A stretch of 64,000 nucleotides of DNA from an uncultured Chryseobacterium sp. GTDB lineage: Bacteria; Bacteroidota; Bacteroidia; Flavobacteriales; Weeksellaceae. The stretch is from NCBI GenBank assembly GCA_913776245.1, contig CAJYLO010000028.1:1-64000 (forward strand), given 5' to 3'. The translations under genes were made by a program, and so were the position numbers. This document shows, in pieces, positions 51,934-59,953 of the stretch; the stretch's first letter is position 1, and each line of letters opens with the position of its first letter. The notes beneath the pieces were generated by a model that did not search any database, was not told the DNA's origin, and was given only the letters and a program-made list of their open reading frames with translations.

Positions 51934-52167
51934 TTAATCGTTTTTCTTTCTCCCGCTCATTGCGACGATTGCGACGATGACGACGACTACAACGCCACCA
52001 ATAATCCAATACATTGGATTGGTTTGCCATTCTTCGGTTGAAGTAGATGTCACATTAGTAGTTTTTACAACTGCAGAGTCCTGTGCAAATATCAAAACAG
52101 ACGAGAAAATTGCTAAAAAGCTAAAAATAAATAATTTAGCACGATTGATTAGAGTTGAATTTTTCAT
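51934..52167 (-). CDS. Small membrane protein with signal peptide
   Basis: This 77-residue protein starts at MKNSTLINRAKLF; a TTG 15 codons upstream is unlikely. It has a signal peptide (about 1-26, ending IFAQ), a Thr/Ser-rich stretch (TTNVTSTSTEEW), a single strong membrane helix rich in valine (GGVVVVVIVAIVAM) and a basic end GRKKND. This is the layout of a single-pass protein with its N-terminus outside. I recognise no function. Confidence 0.65.
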   Translation of the reverse strand: MKNSTLINRAKLFIFSFLAIFSSVLIFAQDSAVVKTTNVTSTSTEEWQTNPMYWIIGGVVVVVIVAIVAMSGRKKND

Positions 52168-52328
52168 AATTTTATTATTTGGTTGATGATGATTTTTCAA
52201 CATTCGTGCCAATGATTGTAGTAATCATTTTATATTTTACGATATGGACAAAGATTTCCGAAAACAATTTTTATAGACAAAGTATTTAATAAAAGCGATC
52301 AAATCCTTATTTTTACAAAAAAAATAAA

Positions 52329-52910
52329 ATGTTTCGTCTCAAACTTCCTACAGACCCACGCTGGGCGAATATCGCAGAAGACAATCTGGAAGAAATCCTC
52401 ACCGATCACGCCTGGTGCGAGCAAAAGGCTGCCACCAACGCTATCGGACTCATCACAATGGTTCCGGAATATCCCGAAATGGTGACCGAACTTCTTTCCA
52501 TTGCACAAGAGGAAATGGAACATTTTCATCAGGTTCACGAGATCATCAAAAAAAGAGGCGGTGTCTTGGGAAGGACGCGCAAAGATGATTATGTCAATGA
52601 TTTATTGAAGTTCATCGTAAAAGGAGGCAACAGAACGGACCTTCTTGTTGATAAAATGCTTTTTGCGGCCATGATAGAGGCCAGAAGCTGCGAAAGATTC
52701 AAAGTGCTGACGGAAAATATCAAGGATGAAGAACTGAGAAACTTCTACAATGATCTGATGATTTCCGAAGCCAATCATTACACTACTTTTATCGGTTTTG
52801 CAAGGCAAATCGGCGAGCCGGAAAAAGTAAACAAACGCTGGGAAGAATGGCTGGAATATGAAGCGCAGGTCATCCAGTCCTACGGAAATAAAGAAACGAT
52901 CCACGGATAA
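52329..52910 (+). CDS. miaE: tRNA 2-methylthio-N6-isopentenyl adenosine hydroxylase MiaE
   Basis: This 193-residue di-iron protein is of the MiaE family, which hydroxylates ms2i6A to ms2io6A at position 37 of tRNA in an oxygen-dependent step. The iron ligands are spread as in the family: the Glu of NLEEIL, the AQEEMEHFHQVHE pair (EExxH), AAMIEARSCERF and MISEANHYTTF (ExxH). The match to MiaE starts at residue 1 and is full length. It is usual in this lineage. Confidence 0.9.
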   Translation: MFRLKLPTDPRWANIAEDNLEEILTDHAWCEQKAATNAIGLITMVPEYPEMVTELLSIAQEEMEHFHQVHEIIKKRGGVLGRTRKDDYVNDLLKFIVKGGNRTDLLVDKMLFAAMIEARSCERFKVLTENIKDEELRNFYNDLMISEANHYTTFIGFARQIGEPEKVNKRWEEWLEYEAQVIQSYGNKETIHG

Positions 52911-52939
52911 AAAATACAGCTCGTTTTGAGCAAAATGCA

Positions 52940-53554
52940 ATGAACAGAAGCTTTAACGATTACCTTCGGCTTTTTCTCCGGTCCTTCATACAAGGGCTGA
53001 TCATCATTGGCCCATTTGCCATTACGGTTTGGATCATCTGGTACATCGTTTTCAGCATCGACAATATTATTCCATCCATTTCGGAAAAGTTTCCGGGACT
53101 GATTTTCTTTACGGTCATTTTCGGAACTACATTTATCGGCTTTTTCGGTAACAAGTTCATCATCGGAAGATTAATTGTAGATGGTGTAGATTATGTTTTG
53201 GAACACATCCCGGGAATCAAATTCATCTACACATCGCTAAAAGATGTTTTGGGATCTTTTGTGGGTGATAAGAAAAAATTCAATGTTCCGGTCTGGGTCA
53301 AAACCAATGAAACGCCGGAAATATGGAGAATGGGATTTCTCACTCAGTCCGATATGTCGGTCGTTAATCTCGATCAAATGGTGGCGGTTTACCTTCCGCA
53401 TTCTTACGCCGTTTCCGGCTGGGTAATTATTACCAAATTCAATAATATCAAAGAAGTAACCGGAATGAGTTCTGCCGAAGCTATGAAATTTGCTGTAAGC
53501 GGAGGCGTCGCCGGTTTCCATTCAGACGACAACGTTTTCAAAGCGCCGGAGTAG
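52940..53554 (+). CDS. DUF502 family membrane protein
   Basis: This 204-residue protein has two membrane helices near the N-terminus (about residues 13-38 and 52-75), followed by a beta-rich soluble domain with EHIPGIKFIYTSLKDVLGSFVGDKK, the conserved DUF502 segment. It ends in VAGFHSDDNVFKAPE. The family is widespread, often near chromosome-partition or transport genes, and its function is not known. It starts 29 bases after miaE and could be co-transcribed. Confidence 0.88.
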   Translation: MNRSFNDYLRLFLRSFIQGLIIIGPFAITVWIIWYIVFSIDNIIPSISEKFPGLIFFTVIFGTTFIGFFGNKFIIGRLIVDGVDYVLEHIPGIKFIYTSLKDVLGSFVGDKKKFNVPVWVKTNETPEIWRMGFLTQSDMSVVNLDQMVAVYLPHSYAVSGWVIITKFNNIKEVTGMSSAEAMKFAVSGGVAGFHSDDNVFKAPE

Positions 53555-53558
53555 TTTT

Positions 53559-53692
53559 TTGTTGGATGTCAGATGTCAGATGATGGAAGTTTTTAGGTTT
53601 TCTCATTGTTTGCTGTGGACATCAAGGATAAAATTCAATTTTTTTGCGATGCGGAACATCCAACTTCCTGCATCCATCATCCAACAAAATTA
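53559..53692. repeat. Imperfect inverted repeat upstream of tryptophanase
   Basis: TGTTGGATGTCAGATGTCAG..GATGGAAGTT and AACTTCCTGCATCCATCATC..CAACA are imperfect inverted arms about 100 bases apart. They contain short tandem GATGTCA and ATCC units like those flanking other repeat elements here. The arms enclose the likely leader of tnaA. Confidence 0.5.
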
Positions 53693-53698
53693 TTTACA

Positions 53699-55075
53699 AT
53701 GAAACTACCATACGCAGAGCCATTCAGAATCAAAATGGTCGAAGAAATATATCAATCCACGCAGGAACAACGCGAAGAATGGCTGGAAAATGCCAATTAT
53801 AATCTTTTCAATCTGAGAAGTTCACACGTCTATATCGACTTGCTGACCGACAGCGGAACGGGCGCTATGAGTGACAAACAATGGGCTGCACTGATGATCG
53901 GTGACGAAAGCTATGCCGGCTCACGTTCCTTCGAAACATTACAGCAAACCGTAGAAAATATCACGGGATTTCCTTATCTGTTGCCGACGCATCAAGGTCG
54001 TGCAGCAGAAAATGTACTCTTTTCGGTTTTAGTAAAAGAGGGTGATGTGGTGCCGGGAAATTCCCATTTCGATACTACAAAAGGTCATATTGAATTCAGA
54101 AAGGCACACGCTGTTGACTGCACTATTGACGAGGCTTTTGATATCAATAATCTTCATCCTTTCAAAGGTAATCTTGATCTTGAAAAGCTTGAGGCTGTTT
54201 ATAAAGCACATCCCAAAGAAGAAATCCCTTTCTGTTTAATTACCATTACCTGTAACTCTTCCGGCGGACAGCCTGTTTCTCTGGAAAATATCAAAGCGGT
54301 GAAAGAATTATCGGATCAATACGGTATTCCGGTATTGTTTGATTCGGCCAGATTTGCGGAGAATGCTTATTTCATTAAGAAAAGGGAAGAAGGGCAGCAG
54401 CACAGATCGATTAAGGAAATCTGCAGAGAAATTTTCTCTTACGGCGATGGAATGACGATGAGCTCCAAAAAAGATGGTCTGGTAAACATTGGTGGATTCA
54501 TCGCTTTGAAAAACAGAGAGATTTTTGAGAAAGCGTCTAACTTCACCATTATTTATGAAGGGTTTATCACCTACGGCGGAATGGCAGGAAGAGATATGTC
54601 GGCTTTGGCCGCAGGTCTCAACGAAGCTACCGAATTTCCTTATCTGGAAAGCAGGATTTCGCAGGTAGAATATCTGGGAAACCAGTTAATGGAAGCGGGG
54701 ATTCCTGTTCAGAAACCAATTGGCGGACACGCTGTTTTTATTGATGCGCTTAATTTTTTGCCCAACATAAAAAGAGAAGAATTTCCGGCACAGACTCTGG
54801 CGATTGAACTTTACAAAGAAGCCGGCATCCGTGGTGTGGAAATCGGGACATTATTGGCAGACCGTGATCCGGAAACCAGAGAAAACCGATATCCAAAACT
54901 GGAATTGGTACGATTGGCAATCCCGAGAAGAACTTATACCAATAATCATATGGATTATGTGGCAGCGGCCGTAAAAAATGTTTTCGAAAGACGAAACGAT
55001 ATTACAAAAGGCTATAAAATAAAACGCGAGCCGGCTATCCTGAGACATTTTACTGTGCAGCTGGATAAAGCATAA
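53699..55075 (+). CDS. tnaA: Tryptophanase (beta-eliminating lyase)
   Basis: This 458-residue PLP enzyme should split L-tryptophan to indole, pyruvate and ammonia. The PLP lysine is K258 (TMSSKKDG). The ATG at MKLPYAEPFR is chosen over an in-frame TTG that would add 31 residues lying in a repeat. D125 in HFDTTKGH and H450 in ILRHFTVQL correspond to E. coli TnaA Asp137 and His463; tyrosine phenol-lyase has Thr and Phe at these places, so tryptophan is the more likely substrate. A TnaC-like leader was not convincingly found. Confidence 0.85.
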   Translation: MKLPYAEPFRIKMVEEIYQSTQEQREEWLENANYNLFNLRSSHVYIDLLTDSGTGAMSDKQWAALMIGDESYAGSRSFETLQQTVENITGFPYLLPTHQGRAAENVLFSVLVKEGDVVPGNSHFDTTKGHIEFRKAHAVDCTIDEAFDINNLHPFKGNLDLEKLEAVYKAHPKEEIPFCLITITCNSSGGQPVSLENIKAVKELSDQYGIPVLFDSARFAENAYFIKKREEGQQHRSIKEICREIFSYGDGMTMSSKKDGLVNIGGFIALKNREIFEKASNFTIIYEGFITYGGMAGRDMSALAAGLNEATEFPYLESRISQVEYLGNQLMEAGIPVQKPIGGHAVFIDALNFLPNIKREEFPAQTLAIELYKEAGIRGVEIGTLLADRDPETRENRYPKLELVRLAIPRRTYTNNHMDYVAAAVKNVFERRNDITKGYKIKREPAILRHFTVQLDKA

Positions 55076-55079
55076 AACA

Positions 55080-55110
55080 AAAGAGAGCAAATAAATTGCT
55101 CTCTTTTTTA
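55080..55110. terminator. Bidirectional terminator between tnaA and porW/sprE
   Basis: AAAGAGAGCAA and TTGCTCTCTTT form an 11-bp stem with a 5-base loop. It is followed by TTTATTTT on the plus strand and CTTTTGTTTT on the minus strand, so it can serve both convergent genes. Confidence 0.82.
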
Positions 55111-57630
55111 TTTTCGTTCCCTTTTCTGTCTTTTAATCTGCTCGGCTGTTGCGGACTGCTGACCTGCTTCTTCCATTCCTGGTTTTCCCGGGCCGGCAGC
55201 AGGTGCGGATATTCTCATCTTTTCTTCCATTTCCAGCTCTTCCTGTGTTTTAGGATTTTCCTGTGGCTTGCTTTGGGAAATAGTGTTTCCGGATTCGTCT
55301 GTAAGTTCCAGTTTTGCATCACTTTTAAGAAATTTGAGAAGATCTTTTGCTTTTTTACCTTCCGGTGTATTGCCATAGTTTAATGCGATCTGTTCCAACT
55401 GAAGGATCATAATCTCTTTGCCGGCTGTTTTGCCGCTGTTATAAGCATTCAATAAATAGAATTTGGGAATCAGCGCATCTTTAGGATTATCTGCAATGGC
55501 CTTATCAATCATTGCGGAAGATTCGGCATATTTTTCATTCAGATAAAGCTTGTAGGCATCGGCATATAATTTCTCGACACTTTCTGTGGATTTATTGAAG
55601 TCTTTGCTTTTCGGATTTTTCACGAATTCTGCATAAGAGGTATAAGGATATTTTTGCAGAATGATCTGTTTGGCTCTTTCTGCATCGGCAGGATTTTTTT
55701 CGTAATTGAAAATAAAGATGTTATAAAGTGCCATCAGATCAGTTTCTTCGTCCGGCTTATTGTCTATAAGATCGTATAGCGTTTTGGTTGCCAGCTTAGT
55801 ATTCCCGAAGAAATTTTCATACATCCTTCCCATCCCCAGACTTGCGGTATCTCTTTCTTTTTTAAGATTGGCAAGTTCTTCCTTGGAAGTCGGGATTTGT
55901 TCGATATAGAATTCTGGTTCCAGACGTCTGGGATCCGGAACATTTGCAAGTCCCAAAGCTTCATTTTTCATATCGTCTATGGTAGCCGCTTTTGCAGAAT
56001 ACCGCCAGTTGTCCTGAAGCGTTCTGTTGCCCCAGACTTGTCGGAAAGCATTTTCACCTCTCGGGATGTTGTTGGAATTGGCAAAATAAAATGTTGATCC
56101 GCCGGTATTGATTCCAAAATTCTGAAAGCTGTTGCTATCTGTAGAGTTGTTTGCGAATATTGAATTGGCATTATAGTCATTGTTATCAAAACCTTTGCTT
56201 CTTTCGGCTTTTCTTTTCTCAAGTTCTGCTGCGGCTTCTTTTTCCTTGATCTTGTCTATGTATTTCGTGAAATAGTCTCGTTTCTCGGCATCTGTCATTT
56301 TTGTCAGAGCCAGAATACTGTCATTCTTCTTCACGACATAATAGTTTTTTGACAGTTTTTTAATATTTGCTGTAAGCTCCGTAAGTCTGTCTTTTTCAGG
56401 TTTATATGTCATTACTGCGAGCGCACTGTCATAATAGGCACCTGCGGTAAGGTAATCATCCTTTGCAAAGTATTTTTTTGCCAACTCGGAATAAGTCAGT
56501 CCTCTGATCTGCGGATCCGATTGTTTTTCCTTTAATGCTTTTCTGAAAAAAGAATCTGCTATAGAATCTTTTGTTGCAGAAGCGGCCACCAATCCGCTGG
56601 CATAATAAAGTTCATTTTTCCGGGATGCATAAGTTCCTTTTTTTGCAATTTTATCCAGATAAGCCATCGCTTCTTCATAGCTGTCTGCTTTTCCGTCAAA
56701 GGTTTTTGCAATTTCTATCTGAGATTTAACCTCAAATTCATAGCTGTTGGCATACTTGTAAGCTGCTGCAAAAGATTCTCGGGCTTCTGATTTTTTCCCA
56801 AGACCTGCAAGTATCTGGCCTCTGAGAAAGGCAATCCTGCTTTTTGTTTTTCTGTTTTTATTATAGGTAAATGCCTCTTCCAGAACTTCTGCAGCTAATT
56901 CTTTTTTACCCCATTTCAGGAAATTATCAGCCTGATAGACTTTTAAAATTCTCAGATGTTCCTTTTTAAGCTTATTCTTAGGATCTTCTTCCAGATCACG
57001 GAATACTTCATCGGCACGGTAATATTCCTTCATCTTGGTATAGTTCGCAGCCTGATATATTTTAGCCAACGGAAGCCGTTTATCTTTGCTCATTGTGTTA
57101 AAAATATAACTGAGCGCATCCAGAGACTCGAGGTATTTTCCCTGGTACATTCTTGCCTTTGCCAAAAGCATATAAGCATCAAAAATTTTCTTGTTTTTTT
57201 CAACGCCTCTTACAAGAACAGAATATTTACTGATAGTTTTGAGTGCTTTGGCTTCGGTAATCTGGAGAGCTGTAGCACCTTTTTTGTTGGGCTGTGCAGA
57301 CATATTTCCTGAAAATGCTTCGTTGGAACGGATCCCTCTCGGAGCATCCGGATCCGGGCCATTTCCGGGATTGGAAGATGTGCTGTTCTGAACATCGGAA
57401 AGGTTGTCTTCAGTAGTATAAACGGAAATATAAGGATCGTAAAAGTTGTCAATATGAGCTTTATCGCGGCTTTCCATCTCGGCCAGAAAAGCTTCCCGGC
57501 TATTAAACAGTGTATTGTGAAAGGTCAAAAACCGGTTGATAGGACCGCTTTTGGTTTTCTTTTTTTTGGTTCGCGGATTGCAGGCAGCAACAGAAAATAC
57601 GGCAAGTATGATTAGTAAATATTTTCTCAT
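55108..57630 (-). CDS. T9SS-associated TPR lipoprotein, PorW/SprE-like
   Basis: This 840-residue lipoprotein has the lipobox SVAAC with cysteine 17. A basic linker and FLTFHNTLFNSREAF (typical of the PorW/SprE start) come first, then several TPR-like repeats (about residues 145-450 and 640-770) and a Pro/Gln/Glu-rich tail that ends in RQKRERK. SprE is needed for gliding and T9SS secretion in Flavobacterium, and PorW for T9SS in Porphyromonas; both act in the periplasm. The presence of T9SS-tailed delta-60 proteins in the window fits. The gene is last in a row with maf and kdsC. Confidence 0.78.
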   Translation of the reverse strand: MRKYLLIILAVFSVAACNPRTKKKKTKSGPINRFLTFHNTLFNSREAFLAEMESRDKAHIDNFYDPYISVYTTEDNLSDVQNSTSSNPGNGPDPDAPRGIRSNEAFSGNMSAQPNKKGATALQITEAKALKTISKYSVLVRGVEKNKKIFDAYMLLAKARMYQGKYLESLDALSYIFNTMSKDKRLPLAKIYQAANYTKMKEYYRADEVFRDLEEDPKNKLKKEHLRILKVYQADNFLKWGKKELAAEVLEEAFTYNKNRKTKSRIAFLRGQILAGLGKKSEARESFAAAYKYANSYEFEVKSQIEIAKTFDGKADSYEEAMAYLDKIAKKGTYASRKNELYYASGLVAASATKDSIADSFFRKALKEKQSDPQIRGLTYSELAKKYFAKDDYLTAGAYYDSALAVMTYKPEKDRLTELTANIKKLSKNYYVVKKNDSILALTKMTDAEKRDYFTKYIDKIKEKEAAAELEKRKAERSKGFDNNDYNANSIFANNSTDSNSFQNFGINTGGSTFYFANSNNIPRGENAFRQVWGNRTLQDNWRYSAKAATIDDMKNEALGLANVPDPRRLEPEFYIEQIPTSKEELANLKKERDTASLGMGRMYENFFGNTKLATKTLYDLIDNKPDEETDLMALYNIFIFNYEKNPADAERAKQIILQKYPYTSYAEFVKNPKSKDFNKSTESVEKLYADAYKLYLNEKYAESSAMIDKAIADNPKDALIPKFYLLNAYNSGKTAGKEIMILQLEQIALNYGNTPEGKKAKDLLKFLKSDAKLELTDESGNTISQSKPQENPKTQEELEMEEKMRISAPAAGPGKPGMEEAGQQSATAEQIKRQKRERK

Positions 57631-57714
57631 CTAATTATTTCAATAATGAAAATTGAGGTTTAATCTGTAAAAATAACGAAATTTTGCAAGGAAAATTATC
57701 TAAAGATCTGAGTT

Positions 57715-58287
57715 TTAAAAATTCTTAGGAAAACAGCCCAATTTTATAAGCTCTTCATACACCATATCTATTGGTAAACCCATTACAGCATAAAAAGATC
57801 CGGTGATTTTTTTGATCCTGGCCATGCCAAGCCATTCCTGGATTCCGTATGAGCCCGCTTTATCGAAAGGTCTGAAGTTTTTGATGTAATAATCTATTTC
57901 ATTATCGCCAATTTCAGAAAACTCAACGTCTGTTCTGTTTGTTTTACTAATTTGATAGTCAATGGTTTTAAGGGTAAATGCAGTGTAAACCTGATGTGTT
58001 TTCCCGGAAAGGCTTTTGATCATTGCAAACGCTTCCTGTTCCGAATCTGGTTTTAATAAAATCTTATTTTCCGATGTAACAATGGTGTCTGCTGTGAGCA
58101 GGATCTGGCCGGATCTAACTTCTGCAGCTTCCGCTTTCTTTTTTGAGATATATTCCGCAATCTGGTCTGGTGTAAGGTTCGCGGGAAATGATTCATCGGT
58201 ATCTGCTTTTACGACATCAAATGCATATCCGAGTTGGGTTAGTAATTCTTTTCGTCTGGGCGAGTTGGATGCTAATAGTAATTTCAT
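57715..58287 (-). CDS. Maf-type nucleoside triphosphate pyrophosphatase
   Basis: This 190-residue protein opens LLASNSPRRKELLTQLGY, the Maf substrate-binding signature (S-x-S-P-R-R), and contains LTADTIVTSENKILLKP and KTHQVYTAF. Maf proteins hydrolyse dTTP/UTP (YhdE type) or 7-methyl-GTP (YceF type); the choice cannot be made with certainty here. They help control nucleotide pools and septum formation. It follows kdsC by 61 bases. Confidence 0.92.
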   Translation of the reverse strand: MKLLLASNSPRRKELLTQLGYAFDVVKADTDESFPANLTPDQIAEYISKKKAEAAEVRSGQILLTADTIVTSENKILLKPDSEQEAFAMIKSLSGKTHQVYTAFTLKTIDYQISKTNRTDVEFSEIGDNEIDYYIKNFRPFDKAGSYGIQEWLGMARIKKITGSFYAVMGLPIDMVYEELIKLGCFPKNF

Positions 58288-58348
58288 TTGCTTATTTCAA
58301 TTTTTTCAATGGTCAAAAGGAATGATAAATCATTTGATTGTCAATTAA

Positions 58349-58870
58349 TTAAGCAGATCTTGTTTCTTCGTCCAAATTCCATTTTCCCTGGACTTTCATG
58401 ACTTGTTCTATTACATCACGAACTGCACCTTTGCCGCCAAAAACCGGCGAGATATAATCTGAAATCGCTTTAACTTCCGGAACCGCATTGGCAGGACAGG
58501 CTGATATCTCGGCCAGCTTCATAATCCCGATATCCGGAATATCGTCTCCCATCATCAGAATCTCAGAATCTTTCAGTTTATATCTGGATTTGAAATCTTC
58601 ATAATCTGTAATTTTATGGGAAGATTTGGCATAATAATCTTTGATTCCCAGATATTCCATCCTGTTTTTTACCATCGGATCATTTCCGCCCGTAATGATT
58701 CCGATTTTGTAACCTTGTTTCAGACATTGTACAACGGCATAGCCATCCAGCACACTCATTACCCTGGACATATTCCTGTCCGGCAAAAGGTAAACACTGC
58801 CGTCTGTAAAGACACCATCGACATCAAAAACGAATGCTTTTATATTTTTAAGTTTAGGTAAATAACTCAT
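58349..58870 (-). CDS. kdsC: 3-deoxy-D-manno-octulosonate 8-phosphate phosphatase
   Basis: This 173-residue HAD phosphatase of the KdsC type removes the phosphate from KDO-8-P in lipopolysaccharide core synthesis. The C0-type HAD motifs are FDVDGVFTDG (catalytic Asp pair), the GIITGGN Thr/Gly region and MMGDDIPDIGIM near residue 115. It works as a tetramer without a cap domain. The ATG at MSYLPKL is preferred to a TTG 4 codons earlier. A terminator precedes it, 25 bases upstream. Confidence 0.92.
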   Translation of the reverse strand: MSYLPKLKNIKAFVFDVDGVFTDGSVYLLPDRNMSRVMSVLDGYAVVQCLKQGYKIGIITGGNDPMVKNRMEYLGIKDYYAKSSHKITDYEDFKSRYKLKDSEILMMGDDIPDIGIMKLAEISACPANAVPEVKAISDYISPVFGGKGAVRDVIEQVMKVQGKWNLDEETRSA

Positions 58871-58894
58871 AATTCTAATCAATTGAATAAAAAA

Positions 58895-58914
58895 AGTCCT
58901 CCCGAAAGAGGACT
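58895..58914 (-). terminator. Terminator after the GLPGLI gene
   Basis: AGTCCTC and GAGGACT form a 7-bp stem with a 6-base loop; on the minus strand TTTTTTTATTC follows. It separates the GLPGLI gene from kdsC. Confidence 0.75.
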
Positions 58915-58938
58915 ATAAAAATAGTGTTTTATGCTTAA

Positions 58939-59841
58939 TTACGGGTAAAGTGCCGGTTCGATTTTGTTGTTATTATTTTTGATCTCTTCTTTTTGGTTTT
59001 TTTCCATCGCTCTAAGTACTTCTGAAGGATCAGTTACGATTTTTCCATCAATGTTTAAGGTGAGCTTCATATTCCCCTGTGATAAGATCTGTCTGGTATC
59101 TTTTACAGGATCATTTTTATACTCTTTCCATTGTTTCCTGAATTGGTCTTCGGTGACTTCTATTTCTTTTCCGCCCGGAACGCCGAAGGTTTTAACCACC
59201 ATTCCGCCTCTGGTGCTTCCGATATCTTCTTTTTCAATTTTCACGACTTCATCAAATTTTTTGCTTCCCAAAAATTTAAAACTTTGTGTACCTGTGGCGT
59301 CTTCCAGTTCCAAAATCAATCCGGGTAAACCGTAGAATTTATACGGGCCGTCCTGAAACGGGAAATCCTGCGAGAACCAGGCCGTCCAGGATCTGCCGCC
59401 AAAGTCTGCTGTCGCTTTCTGAACTTCAAATTGTCCAATTTTTTTCTTGTCCGGTAATATTTTCCATACTATAGTGTTTTCGTTTTTTACGGAAAATCTG
59501 GAATTTCCGATTCCTGTGTGCAACACCACTGCGAAATCCGGATAGGATTTTGATACGGAAAATCCAACTTTTCCGGCGTTTCCGCCACGGTAATTAAAAT
59601 TTGTAGAGCCCATCTGGATTTGTTTTTTAAAGTAGGCATCCCTTGTAGAGTCGCTTACAAATTTTTGCCTGCTGTAGAACTCGCTTCCATTTTTTTTGAT
59701 GTCAAGATACATCATCTCTGTCTCCAGAGAATCTTTTTTTTCCAGGCTGGAAGCGAACTTGTATTCGTAAATAATTCTTGTTCCCTGCGCTAACGATAGG
59801 GCGCTGATGAGAAGCGATAAAATAAAAAGTATTTTTTTCAT
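58939..59841 (-). CDS. GLPGLI family secreted protein
   Basis: This 300-residue protein has a signal peptide (about 1-19, ending SLAQ), then YEYKFASSLEKKDSL and the family signature FYGLPGLILELED near residue 167, which gives the name. The C-terminal 60 residues are charged. GLPGLI proteins are found only in Bacteroidota, often beside a TonB-type barrel protein as here, 112 bases upstream. The function is not known; a role in secretion or surface assembly has been suggested from such pairs but is not proved here. Confidence 0.85.
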   Translation of the reverse strand: MKKILFILSLLISALSLAQGTRIIYEYKFASSLEKKDSLETEMMYLDIKKNGSEFYSRQKFVSDSTRDAYFKKQIQMGSTNFNYRGGNAGKVGFSVSKSYPDFAVVLHTGIGNSRFSVKNENTIVWKILPDKKKIGQFEVQKATADFGGRSWTAWFSQDFPFQDGPYKFYGLPGLILELEDATGTQSFKFLGSKKFDEVVKIEKEDIGSTRGGMVVKTFGVPGGKEIEVTEDQFRKQWKEYKNDPVKDTRQILSQGNMKLTLNIDGKIVTDPSEVLRAMEKNQKEEIKNNNNKIEPALYP

Positions 59842-59905
59842 AATAGGATTTTTTAAAAGAGTTGATAATAACTAAAAAATTAGTGATTTAAAATTAAACA
59901 AAATA

Positions 59906-59936
59906 AAAAGGCAGACAAAAAGATGAACTGCCTTTT
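59906..59936 (-). terminator. Terminator between barrel and GLPGLI genes
   Basis: AAAAGGCAG and CTGCCTTTT form a 9-bp stem with a 13-base loop; on the minus strand TTTTATTTTG follows. It lies past the end of the barrel gene, so the GLPGLI gene needs read-through or its own promoter. Confidence 0.7.
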
Positions 59937-59953
59937 GCAATTATAAAATAGTG

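Noticed and set aside
53583-53702. TnaC-like leader ORF (39 codons with Trp at codon 12) before tnaA
   Set aside because: It overlaps the tnaA start as ATGA and has a Trp at the same codon as E. coli TnaC, but the Asp16 and Pro24 that cause the stall are missing and most of the ORF lies in a repeat. Probably chance.
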